Positions 24,726 through 37,500 of a stretch of 64,000 nucleotides of DNA are shown piece after piece (position 1 is the stretch's first letter; every line of letters begins with the position of its first letter). The position numbers and the translations under genes were made by a program. The notes under the pieces were generated by a model. The model worked only from the letters and a program-made list of their open reading frames with translations, ran no database searches and had not been told where the DNA came from. The stretch is from Lingula anatina (Eukaryota; Brachiopoda; Lingulata; Lingulida; Lingulidae), in assembly GCF_001039355.2 (NCBI RefSeq), contig NW_019774624.1, positions 682,726 through 746,725 of the forward strand, read 5' to 3'.

Positions 24726-27700
24726 TCATTCTTTGAGGTTTTGTAGCAATTTGAGTCTTCCAGCCTCATAGTCGTCTTCATCAACACTCACAAGCAACTT
24801 GATAGCCTCATTGCCCACTGCTTGCTTCAATGATTCTGAAAGATGATAAAATAAAACAAGACTCTTTGTAGCTGATATCAGACAGTAACTGTAATATGTA
24901 TTCTGCCTCAATTAGTTTTAACTAATTAAAAATCTTTATATCTGACTTGCATTATCATTTGGGTTCAAATGAAAGTGTATGAATTATGTCTATGAACTAT
25001 GTAGGTTATTTCAGACAAACTTCAAGTTAACATCAGGCAGGAATTCCTACAACTATTAATATATGTATTAAGTATTATATTTATATATATTCGGCATTGT
25101 CACAAAAATAAATCAATTTAACTACAATTACTATATCAACTTATCAAAACTGCAATTGCCACACACTTGTACCTAAATATCTTGTCATAAATCTGTGCAG
25201 ATAATCATTACCTGTTAAAAATACACCTTTTAAGGCCTCCAGGAGTGATCCATTGATATAGTCTCTCCAGAATGCATCCAAATAGGTCAACTCTGAGAAC
25301 TTGATATCACATATTATAGACCCCAGGTCCCGTGACTTAAGTATAGTGTTTGCTTGTGAAAATTTCTCAAACTGTCTCTCAATGAGCTCTGGTTTGTTGG
25401 AGTGGACATTGCCCTGCAATGCAGTCTCATGTTGACAGTACTCTGCCCGCACACGCAATCTGATATCTATAATAAAATGCAATGGAAATGTGCAATGTTT
25501 CTTTTTTACAAGTAAACCATTTCATAAAATAACATATGAAAGAAGTGCAGTGTAAGTAAAAACTATCTACTGTCCAATGCAATTCTTTAGCAAACCAGTC
25601 TTAAAAGCTCTCATGACTGGCCATGCACATGCCCTTTGTCCTAATACAGAACACTTTTCCAAAATTGCCATAATATTTTTAAGAATTATCAATATGAAAT
25701 GATTTTGGCATAGAATTAACTAGAGACCTGTGTTTGAACAAAGGGTGGAATTATCAGATTCAAAATCATATCATGGCTTTTGGCAACATAGCACAGTTGC
25801 ACTCTAAATATACACTGGATCAAAGAAGAACCTGCACATTACCACATGTCACTTTTTTCTTGATATCCTCCTGGTACCCCTCCCTGGTCTCAGTGCCTAT
25901 GGTTCTCTTCCTGGGGGGCCGTCCCCTGCAATGTCTCTTAGCAGGCACTGATAACAGACACTTGACCTTCCTTTTACTACTGTGACTACTACATGTACTC
26001 AAACCTTGGGCTGTGACAGTATCATTTTGAGCTGAAGAGGAAAGTCTATCACTGGCAGTGTTTCCAGTGTACTGTGACTGTTTCACACTATTTCTGGGCC
26101 AGTGGCTGCAGCCAGGTTGACTAGAACAATCTATAAGGTTATCTGAGGGCTTTTGTGCCTTACTTTCTTCCAGATACTGGTCCACAGGATCTGGACTCAC
26201 TGAAACGTGAAATGTGAAATATTTAAGTGATGCAGCAGTAGTTTTCGAAATTAATGCCGGTCTGTCGGCCTAAGACTGACAAATATTTTGAATGGACTGA
26301 GAAGTTTTGTGTTCTATAGGCCTGTTGGACAAGTAACATTTTTGAGAAGTCCCAGGTATCAAACAATGATGCACACTGCTTTCTTGGATAAATAATTATG
26401 GATAATACAAACTTATCTTGTGTGTTTTTTTTACCAGCTGCTGAAGTGCCTAATAATCCAACCCTTATAAATTTTTTGGAGATTTTTTCCCTGTGGTCTT
26501 TTCTCTTGTAATTTCCCCAGGAAAAGCCGTGCAATATGTTTATTAGGCACTTACACACTAGATTGAAAATATTGAGAAGCATATATGCTTTTTCATTTTT
26601 CATGAACAGGGTGGCAAATATGCAGTTACATGGTTGCCAGGGCACAGTTTGCAGCATCTTTGGAGAGTACCTACCATGTTTAGCTGATCTGGCTCATGCT
26701 GGTGTAGGAAAGTTTAGATCATCACGGGATGGGTTTGAAGCAAAACGTTAATTTTATTTGTGTTACATCAGACTGTTTATGATTATTTGTATAAGTTTGA
26801 GCAGAAACTCGGCTGTTTTAACCTGATGGATAAATAAATCAGAAAATGAATACCATGTATTGGTATTTCAATGCTCAATGAAAGTACAGGAAGTAGGAAG
26901 AAAACAGCAAATTCACTCAGTTTTTGACCAAGCATGAGGCTCAAGAGATAAAGTAACATAAACAGATAATTTACAGTATGAGTAAGTTTCAAATTAATAT
27001 GTCTTCAAACCCTCAGCTTGATGTGATTGTATATATATATGACATAAATCTGGACATATTGACAAAAATAAAAAATACAGAATTAGAAAAAGGCTCATTG
27101 GATTTTTGTTCTCTCAATGCAGTTCCGGTAAATGTTCTGACTGTTTAAGAGAGACTGAGTGGTTTGCAGGCTTCAAACTAGCCAGCATTTTTGCCAGGAA
27201 AAGGCCAAATTTGGATAAATTTAGTCATGGTCCATGAAGTTTTTTTATATGTACACTAAGTACAAGAAGGTTCCTATATGGTGGAAAAGGCTAGCATATC
27301 TGAACACTTATTGGAATGAGAAAAAAAAATAATAATGGGTTACTAGCTATGTTTACGTATATGTAACAATCTAGCCATCCCCTGGCACCAGAAACTCTCT
27401 GAGAAAGAGACAGAGGGAAGTGAATCACTGAATCATTACCATGCGAATGTTCTACGTTTAATATAAAAATATGAAACAAGAACACGTCCTTTTTGTAATA
27501 GGGTACATGTATTTCATGTATTCACAGGTATAAATATATATATATGTAATAGTATATTGTAGCGTACATTGATATAAGTGCCTTATTATAAATAGCTCTT
27601 GTATATAAATATGTGATATGAATATGCATACTGGTGTTAGCGCCCTTTTTATGTCACGTGGGTCATGTGACCCTGGACTATAAAAGCGGTTGGCGCGTAA

Positions 27701-28142
27701 TTCAAAGTGAGATACACCAGTGATCGGCTGTGTAGATAGTACGAATAAAGATTTTTCTAAAAGGACAATACATTTTTTGTCGTGCCTCGGTTACATTTTT
27801 AAACTTAAAAATTACACTCGACGATTTTCAAGCATTACCTTTCTTTCTCTTTCGTAAGGTAACGTAAGGTAGCAAGTCATGTCTTCTGCACTTGCGCAAA
27901 TATTCTTTTAATTCGCTGAAATCTGACTCGTCTATCCTTCCTGCCCTCTCCAGTTCCATCATCATAGAGTATCCATCGTTTATATGCGCACCCTGGCGTA
28001 AACTGCCAAAGTAAAATATTTTCATTGAGATAAGGTCTCTATAAGCTAGCTGATTACCAATATCGCGGTACATATCTTGCAGAGACCTCAAAGTTGGATC
28101 GAAATTTTTGCGACTCCCAAAACTTGGATCCGTCTCCGCCAT
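24726..28142 (-). CDS. DEDD: DEDD/DEDD2-like death effector domain DNA-binding protein
   Basis: Four exons on the minus strand: 28142-27839, 26199-25843, 25466-25212, 24835-24726; 341 aa, close to the vertebrate lengths of about 320. All introns are GT-AG and phase 1. An in-frame GTG lies 12 bases upstream, but the ATG at 28142, in the context AAGATGGCGGAGAC, is the better start. Residues about 14-95 are a death effector domain, ending RRHDLLPYVTL as in vertebrate DEDD. V(D/S)P...VDQYLEES follows, also diagnostic. Residues 177-201 are rich in Lys/Arg (KRKVK...KRHCRGRPPRKR), a nuclear-localisation signal. The C-terminal part (221-341) is highly conserved: CDIRLRVRAEYCQHETALQ and SRDLGS.(I/V)CDIKFSELTYLDAFW. 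Vertebrate DEDD proteins are nuclear/nucleolar regulators of apoptosis, caspase targeting and transcription. Same symbol could be DEDD2; vertebrates split later. Shares a promoter with the POU gene. Confidence 0.92.
26223..26657 (-). other. Unrecognised 144-codon open frame in DEDD intron 1
   Basis: An open frame of 144 codons from an ATG on the same strand as DEDD, inside its first intron. It has no domain I recognise, no clear codon bias, and no obvious splice continuation into DEDD. It is longer than expected by chance in AT-rich DNA, so it may be transposon debris. I do not call it a gene. Confidence 0.2.
27545..27795 (+). mobile_element. Solo LTR (retroelement long terminal repeat), in DEDD intron 1
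   Basis: The 251-base segment starts TGTAA and ends TTACA (short inverted ends of an LTR). In order it holds a CACGTG-containing upstream region, a TATA box (GACTATAAAAGCG, about 27677), and a polyadenylation signal (GAATAAAG, about 27743) followed by a T-rich stretch: the U3-R-U5 order of an LTR promoter. No internal gag/pol sequence is present, so it is a solo LTR. A perfect target duplication was not seen. It lies about 45 bases from the DEDD exon 1 donor, in the opposite orientation to DEDD. Confidence 0.6.
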
Positions 28143-28556
28143 CTTGACCTTCACCTTGTTTATTAAGTGCTACGGAGTAAATACAAAACAAAAATAATAT
28201 TTTGAGAAAATAAAAAACCCTTCAGTTTAAACAACCGCAATGACACAAAAAATGTATGTTTCAATACGTAAAATTCAGTATAATAACAAATCCTGACACA
28301 AAATAGTATTCTATCCAATCATTTATGAGGTCATCGTAGACGCCGACAGGCAATTCGTCGGTGATTTTCGTGAAATGAGCAGGTGTCCAAAAAGGGATAG
28401 TAAAAATGCGCGGATGATTGAAGCAAAGTCACCAACACTAAAAAGAACGCTAACTTAGGACTTCAAGGAGTTGCTCCTTTGGCGGCAAGCTTCTAGCGGA
28501 GACAGATCAGTCCTGATTCCCCACGAAAGTTGCTCATTACTTTCCGTGTATTCAAA
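28143..28556. promoter_or_regulatory. Divergent promoter between DEDD-like and POU2F-like genes
   Basis: The two start codons are only 414 bases apart and point away from each other. There is no TATA box at a sensible distance on either side; a CCAAT is present near 28315. Both starts lie in a near-identical context (AAGATGGCGGA for DEDD, AAAATGGCGGA for POU), which resembles the YY1 site often found at the 5' ends of housekeeping genes. Transcription starts are not determined. Coordinated expression of the two genes is a reasonable inference. Confidence 0.6.
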
Positions 28557-31500
28557 ATGGCGGAAACTGCGAATCAAAAGCCAGGTATGAATGACATTTG
28601 TACATATTCATATTTCAATTTAGCATAATGAACGTCATTTGCCTCTGTATACAAACAAATACACATGGCTGGTTTTGTCACACTAATTATCGCAAAGACG
28701 TGCACGTTAATGACACTATAAATGGTTAACGTTGGCGATGGTGGGGAGCTGGCGAGTTTTGTTAAACCGAATTGACCCACTTTTTGGTGAATGCGACCTT
28801 CTTGTGGAAGTTCAAGATATTTGAATGAAAGCACGGCCGCGATATCCTAAACTTTGATACTTTTAATTGTAGTTCCTTACGTTATACTTATTTGTGATTA
28901 TACAAATCTCTGCAGTATTAAAAATCTATTCCAGACAAAGTTTATCGTGAAAAAATGTTTCAAATGTTTTGAAGATTATCGTATGTTTTGGCAGTGGCTT
29001 ATAATCCGTCTCTAGGTGATCTCATGCACCATCATTTTTCTGTCAGTGTAAAAACTTCTAATTACCTGCTTTCTTGTAGATATTTCAGGTGCAGGAGCAG
29101 AGAGAAGCTCCAGTGTATAGTCAATGTTTTGACATTACCAATGTTTTAAACTTCTTTTAATCAAGAGAGCACCAATAATAATCATTGAAGTAATTACATG
29201 AAAAGAGTATCATTTGGTCTTTTTAAAACCCATAAGTGACATAGATCAGTGATGTCATTGTTTACTAATAACTGAAATGTATATGGATTTGCATTGCCTA
29301 ATATAAGGATACTATAGATCATATTGAATGATGAAGCAATAACTGGCTTTTACATACATTTTTTAATGCAAATCTATCAAAACTTTTTCCTAATTTCATC
29401 CCCTTTAAAAAAGACTAGTAATTAAGGTCTTTAACTGTTTGTTTTTTTTTCCAACCTGTTGATCTTACTTAGAGGTAAGCTTACCTAGTACTAGTGAAGC
29501 AGGTTAAAACTGATGGAATTTATATGTAAAAAAGCTATGTTTAGTAATAAGTCACAAAAGCTCAATTCTATGTGTGGGAATGGTCAGGGCAGACTGTTTT
29601 TGCATCTAAATTGAATTTGTTTCTTTTAATAGTATCTTTTTTTGCATGTGTAATGAATGCTGTCAACTGTTGTCATGGAAACAAAATTGTCTATGCATTA
29701 ATGGCATGGTAATCAATGGCATACATCTGCGTATAGAAGGACAACATTTACATCCTATTGATTTTGTCTGCATTTGTGAATGTTAAAGGTATACTAACAT
29801 GTTTGAAAGTGCCCCAAAGTCATATTTTTATGTTTAAGGTCCATTCCCTTAGACACCATCAGTCTATGTGAATTGACACAACTCTGCAGGAATTCTTGCT
29901 GATTGCAAGCAGCTTAACTGAATGACAAGCCTTCTGCGGTTAAGTAGAAAATAGAAAAGCTGGTGATTATACCAGTACATTGGAAGCTTCTTATACTAAT
30001 ATGTAGCAAGTGCCCCCGCATAGTTGGTGCCACCAGTGTGTATGCTGGCAGTACTCATGGTTTCAGAGCCAGCCCGTTTCGTACGGCTCTGCTGGCTCCG
30101 CAGCCGGGCACCGGAAACAAGTCATCGTTACCACTTCTCCTCCTAGACCCCAAGGGCTGTGTCTCCCATCTCTGGGATTTGGGTCACATATAGTCTCACA
30201 TTGAACCCCCTGGCTTATTTGTCTTAGTCAGTGCATTGGCCTAGGCGCGATGCTTGCTGAAATCCTATACAACTAGGATACTTTTCTGTGATCTTGGTGG
30301 TACTGGAGCTAAAAAAATTAATTATAAAAGTCAAATACCTATAGGAATATCATATACATTTGGTGAAAGTGTTCCAAAGTTTTCAACCAATCTCCAGGCT
30401 CAAAAGATGAACATGAAGAGCTGGGCTTGAATTTTATAATTTCTGTAAGAAAGAATCAAAGTTTGGCATGAACTGATAACCTCCATCATCCATGTCTACA
30501 TTCTTGGTTTAGTGACAGGTTGTAGTAAGTTTTATGAAGTGGAAAGCAAAACATTACTCTGAAGTGCCGAATAATAGTGCCGGCACGATTATTATTTTTT
30601 TTGGAAATTTTCCACCCGGCACGTTCTTATTTTCTCCGGCACGATTAATAATTTTCCCCCATTATCCACACGGCACAATTATTTGGCAATATTGTGCTGG
30701 TTGGAAATACTATTGAATGTTTTGGAAATGTTAATTACCGTTTCATAGGACAAGTTAATTTTTATTAATCACCTGACGTAAGCACTACTCACAAACTTGT
30801 TTTTTAGCGTAAATAAAAGTAGCTCGTCAATGCATGCTGCCCGGAGTCTCTGTCACGGCTCTGTCGTTACATGTGCATTGCAAAAAAGTATGTCAACTTG
30901 CCACCAATAGTAAACTACTAGTACAATGCTGCTATTTTTAAGACCCAAATGAAAACGTTTTGACCTTAAAAACAGTTTAGTGACAGAGATTACTCTAAAT
31001 GGTTAAACTACATGTATAAATTCAAAGGTAAATTTGTCTAGATGTTGTGTTTTTGTTATGTTTAATAGTTAAAACAATTTTTCCAGATTGCAATATGATT
31101 TGTAATTGCCATTGCAATTATTCATTGAAATTATTAAATTTGATAAAATTTTCTGGGGGGTGGGTGGGGGCAAAATTCTTCCGCTAGGCACTATTATTAA
31201 ATATCGAAAATTTTTCCAGGGGGCACAATTATTCCGCTAGGAACTATTATTAATTTCGGAAAGTTTTTCGGGGGGCACAATTATTCTGGTAGGCACTTTT
31301 ATTCGGCACTATGTTTAATCCTACCATAAGGTAATTATGAAATCTCAATATTGAAGTATATATATTCTCAAAATTCATCTAAAAATTTGGGCCATCCAGT
31401 GCTTCTAAAGGAACAGGTGTGTCTTGTTTCTGCTCTGATGGCAGTGTTATATGTGGACTACTTGAAATGATTGTTGGTTGGGAGGGGGGGGGGGGGAGGG

Positions 31501-34500
31501 GGTTCAGAGCAGCTGGTGGCCCTCTGTGTATGCAGAGAATCATGGAGGACTGCCAATGGTTTAATTTTACTATTTCAGTCAAATATAGCCTCTGTTAAGC
31601 CTTCTCTTAACACTGAAGGCCACTGCCTTTGATACTATGACCATTGATATCATTAAAATGCAATATTTTCATTCACTTATTCATTGGAACAAATTCTTAA
31701 ATGCATTTATTTTTCAAATCAATGTATAGTACACAGATGGTAGATAAGCAAATTGGAAATTAGAAATTATAATTTTTTGTCAGAGTAGACTCACTAAAAC
31801 AAAGCAGTCTGTGCCAACAACTTTTCAGCTTACAGGCCATGTGGACCACTATTTAAGATTTATAAAATCTCTTGGTCCAAATCTCAATTCACTAGTCCGA
31901 ATTAAAATTTCAGTTAGACTGGGCATATTTCCCCTATTGCATTAATATTAGTAATAACTAGACCTTGATTTTATCTTACACTTTTTTCTTTTTAGAATCA
32001 TCATGTAACAGTTACATTTCAGAAAAGAATTAAATCAGATCAATAGCTCTTATTAAAAAGTTAAAAAAAAATCTGATGGTCATGTCAGACCACTTAATTC
32101 ACACATGAAAAATCTACTGTTCCAAATGAAATTTTACTGGTTGCAGGTGTAGGACCAGCTAACGCTGCAGACTGCAAATGCAGAAAATTTTGTGTATAAA
32201 GAATAGAGAGATGACTAGAGAAAGAGATCTTACAATTCATCCTCAAAACACAATTATCTTTGGAGGTGAAGGAAGAATATTCATCACAAATTCCGAAGAG
32301 AATAGACATCCTCTTTAAGGCTGCTTTAAATGCAAACCTAAGGTGGTTCTCTTCCATTCAGTGACTAAACTGATTCTGTTATAATCTGCATTCCATTAGA
32401 GTGTGTATGTTTTTTCACTTGAGTTGTCTGTGTCAATGGGGGACAATTGGCCCAGATTTAATGAATTCCCTGTCATTGACAGTGATGGCGCCTGCTATCC
32501 AGCATGCATTCTAATGGGACTGGCTGGGGTATTCAGATTACTTACTTTTGATATGAGGCTGCCTAAGGGAACCACAGGATTATATGAAATGTGTATGCAG
32601 AGAATCACAGAGGACTGCCAAAAGTTGAACTTTACTATTTCAGTGGAATACAGCATCTAATAGGGCTTCTGAACATTTCGTTCTGAACATTTCTTTGGTA
32701 CTGTTTATATTTAGAATTACTAAGAAATTGCTTGTTTAAGAATTTGTTTAATAAATGGTTGCTTTGGGAAAAAAAGGGGTGTGGGAAGTGATGTTGAAAA
32801 AAGACATGGGAATGTGTCACTGTCTTTTTATGCTTTTAATTTTTTTCAATCCTCAGTCCTATCTGCCCAGATGCACCCTCTCAGGAACCCTTGATATCAG
32901 CTGTTTTTTTTTTATGGTATGTGTATTTGTCCCTGTAGTGCCCACAGAGGCCCGGCCTTCTCTGTGCTGCCATTGTGGATGTCTGTTTCACTGCCACATT
33001 GTAATTTTCACTCCAGGGGTTGTCTATGAATAATAACAATGGGTACTTTGCATGAGAAAATGATAGAAATGTGATCTGTTGGCTGGAGTATGAATGGGGA
33101 GATTTAGAAGTTGATTGGAAAGTTCAGCATGGCCGAGTGCTCTGTGGCAGTGTCCACTGGCTGATGGTGTGAAAATATGATTTGTGGCACTGGGCCATTT
33201 TAAGTTTTTTTTTCCTTTAGTTTTTTTTTAAAAAATTCTATGTTAAATTTCAATACTAGAAAAAAAAAAATAGAAATGAAATTAATGAAACCTGGAAGTA
33301 GCAAGTATTTAAAAGAAAAATTTGGAAATAGTCCTTAAAAGAAAATTATATATTTACTTGTTAGGTGGCTCTAATGCTTGTCATTCTGCATAAGGTGTCA
33401 TGTCTTTTCTTGAAAAAGAAGTGAAAAGATGGCAAATTTGGGTAAAAATACCTATGCTTGACCTTCAGTTGCACAAGGTGTTGTCAGGTGACCAGAGAGG
33501 ACAGACTAGTCATGGAATATACAGCTAGAGATGGATGCAGTGTGGAGACAACATGGCATTCTGATTGGGCTCACAACATACATATGATAGAAGGGGTTTT
33601 TGAATATTGAAATGCAACCCTTCAAAGGGTGTTGTGCATGAATGAAATGACAATAAATATCTTTGTGCTTGCACATTCTTTTGGTTTCAGTGAAATATGA
33701 ACTTGGATGTTGAAGTGTAGAAAACTTTTAGGTCATATCTATGGTATAATTGATTGACAGAAAGAATTTATTATTTTTCTCCTGGCACTTTCTTGACAAA
33801 AGTCGGACATTGTGATATCCTGCTTCTCCATCTGCCCATCAGTCAGTTTGTCTGTCTGTCAGTACAGTACAGAAATTTGTAATTTTCCATTTTTCCTCAT
33901 TAGGATGAGGAACTTCAAAGTATGGGGTTGATAGACCTATCATTAGAAGTGTGAATGGATACTAGTACTTCATATTTTTTAAGCAGTTAGGTTGGGTCTG
34001 TCCCCAGGGACAGGTAGAATTCTGGATGTAAAGATTTTTATTTATTGGTGCTCTTAAATAGTCATGCATGAAGGCAGATTTCTTTATTAAATTATCAGAC
34101 CAAAGTTAGCTTGGAAGGATGTGGTGAGAAGAGACAGGGAAGCGCTTGGTCTAGTCATTGAGGACCCTCAGGATAGATCAAGTTGGAGAGGAAGACTGCT
34201 ACCCCGTTCTCACTACAGTTCCAAAATGCGCATTTCTATAATTCGGATTTTTTCGTGAGGAATCCGATTCGGTATTGCGTTCACACTCGCTAAGCGAATC
34301 CGAATCCCACGTTGAAAATTTCAGGTTTAACTTCCTGTTTTGAACACTCGCGCATGCGCCGCACAGGAAAACTCAAAATACCAACAAAAAAGTGTGACGG
34401 CAAATGTATCTCAAAAAGACATTCCAGCATTCTTGGGAAGCATGAGATGGCAAAATAAGTTTGTTTCCTCATGTTGTAGTGAGTGGTGACCTCCAAATAC

Positions 34501-37500
34501 ATTTGGTGCAATCGCTAAAGTAATAAAAAAGCGTTCATAGATACCCGCACTTATCTGCACACATGCGCAGTAAGATCTGTACAGGTGTCGATTCCGGTAA
34601 GTTATCCGGATCGCGCTTAGAAATCCACCTCGCTTGCAGGATTTTGAAAATGCGCATTACAAAAATCCTCTTGCGTTCACACTACTGCATTTATTCGAAT
34701 TGTGACCTAATTCGCAATTTATCCGGATAACTGAACGTAGTGTGAACGGGGTATGCATGTCAGACTGGCCCCACCCTCTGTTGAGGATTAATCCCGGCCA
34801 GTATAATATAACTTCGGATGATGATGATGATGATGAGTAATCTAATATCCAGGCAATGGCATAGATATCCCAGGGGTAGAGGCCCTTGGGTGATTGATGC
34901 TTTTATTTCTTCTCAGTATCAACTTTTTTCATACTTTTTTTGTCTGACATGTAACAATTTGTATTAATGAATAGGACCCTCAGATCACTGATAGTAGGGT
35001 TGTCCCTGGGGGGTGATGTGATTTTTTAAAATAATTTTTTCATTGATGCTTATAAATAGCCTAACATAAAGACAAATTTCTTTGTTTATTAGCTATATAT
35101 TCAGAACCCAGGCTCTGGCATACCTGTCTATTGGGGTGAGGTTCCTGGGGATGAGCTACTCCTGACAGTGTGGTCAAGTGTATGGATATATGTGCTATGG
35201 CTACCTGTTTACAACATCTAGTTTGTTTGTTTTCTTTGCAAGTTTTTTTTTCAATTATTCCTATACTGTTTTAAAATTCACAGTTTTGAAACAGCTGAAA
35301 TGAAAAGTACAGATTATTTTAGGGATAACTTCTTGAAAAGAGTTAGTCTGTATTCAGAACAGTGAACTTACTAGTCTTTGGTTCAAATATGGCGATCCGC
35401 TTAAAAGCAATGGCGTCTTATCTGCTAATAGAGACTAAATAGATTGCCCTCAGCGATTTCGCAACAAGCATTCAAGTGTGTCAGCCATATTTAATCTGTG
35501 GACTGGTCAGTACGCTGTTGTGAATGCGGCTTTAGAACATGTCATACTTAGAAGTGGGCACATAGAGAGGATTCACTAACTAGTTAGCCCAGGGTATTGG
35601 GTGAGACACAGTAAGGTAGCTGTTATAGCCCAGGGTATTGGGTGAGACACAGTAAGGTAGCTGTCACATAACAAGGTATTGGGTGAGGCCCAGTAAGGTA
35701 GCTGTCACAGACCAGGGTATTGGATGAATACATTTTGTTCCAATTAACAGATCTATAAGTTTACCCCACAGCAGGACCCTGGTCTCAATCAGAGAATAAA
35801 TTTGGACTCCCTGTTTTAATATTGGACAGCCATACTTTCACATTTTATGGCTCTTGTACACCCTGTCCCAGTAAAGTAAGAAAATGAATTTGGACTCCCT
35901 ATTTCAAAATCCTGGGTAAATCCCTGCCTCACTGACTGCCATTTCATTTTGAGTGTTTCATCCATGCACTTTCTTGACTTTTGTGGATTTTAAGCATTAG
36001 ATCCAGTTAGTGTCATCTCTTTTTATAAATTTGTAATGACGTAATGTAATGAGGTAATGATGTTTCTGGCATTATTTCCTCTGCAGGTATAACAGAAATC
36101 TTGAACTCTCATGTATTAAATTAACGTCTTAGTCTGCTACACAAACAACATTTGTTGCATATATGAATATGACACAAAGGATGTATTTAAAGTGGTGAAA
36201 GTATGTGGCATTACCAAGTAGTGTTATGAATTTATTATATATTAAAGCAATAATAACTCTTCCTTTGAGATTCAAAATTCCGCAAGAAATACATTGTAAA
36301 AAACGCATGGAAATATATTCTATTGCATTTTACCACTTAAACGGCCGTTATTGTAGTAAAACTAAAATCTGTGCTTGTCAGTAGGGCTTTCGATGCCTTT
36401 CTTCCCGGTCGTTAAGGCATCCGTTGCCAATGATGTTAGGGTGTCACGCGGATTCTCGTGTTCATACGAGACCAAAATAACTTCTGGCGCCACACGCCTG
36501 ATGTAATACGCAGACGTAAGTTGCAAGTTTTTGTACAGTGCGTCGGATAACGAAACACCCAGAATAGCACACATTGTAGATATAAATGCATTTTGAGCAA
36601 TAAGACGAATATATCTTATGAATCTTATATTATTGTTATATAATATTGTTGTTGTCTGCTTTTCCCGGGGTTTTAAGTAGGTCACCAGAAACTATCGCTC
36701 GATATCGCGTGACTATGCAATGTCAGAGAGGGCTCCGTCAGTTAAAATCTCTCCGTCTCTTAAAATCTCTTAAAATCTCTTAAGAGAATACTTAAAGTCT
36801 CTTAAGAGATTTTAACAAAAAACCGAACGTTTATCAAAAAACCCTGGACTAACTTTGAATGCATGAATGGGGTCGCTGACCATTGGTAAGTATGGGAAAA
36901 TTGCCGTTTACTCCAGGAAAATCCAATTTTTGGCCAAAACGAAGAGTCATTATGACTTTAAGTATTTTTAATGCAGTCAGTTTGATGTTCATTATTAGTT
37001 ATCTCCTCTCTCTGTTATCCTGATAGCAGGAATGAAAATTTTCAAACTTTTGGCAAATTTTCGACTTATTGGGATCCAGAAATATTGTCGAACACGGCCC
37101 CTTGGACCCCACACCATACTTACCATTTTTTTTGGTAAATAAAGTCTCATATCCCTATGATGGTCTTAGTACTTTCTTTAGTAGTAGTTGTAGGGAATGT
37201 ATTCAACTTTTAAGCTTCAGTGTTGATATTGCACACACTGAATTAAGCAAGCAAGAACAGACAAAAACTCCAAAAATTATACACTCCACACATTTGACCC
37301 TCCTGGTCATGAAATGTGGACCAAAGGTGGTAACTGTTGTCTCTCAGTTGACTGAACTCAGATTTTACCCTTGTGATCCCTGAGGACTCCTGTATGAAGG
37401 TAGTCAAAGGGCAGTCAGGCAAACAATTATGCAGAAAAGATGAATAAAAGAAGATAAAAGAGCGATTGAATGTCGATCTACAGACTGCATGATGCTCAGT

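Noticed and set aside
28143-28154. GTG start extending the DEDD protein by four residues
   Set aside because: GTG is not a normal eukaryotic start; the ATG at 28142 has a good context.
34817-34836. Short (GAT)n run as possible regulatory repeat
   Set aside because: Common simple repeat with nothing nearby to give it a role.
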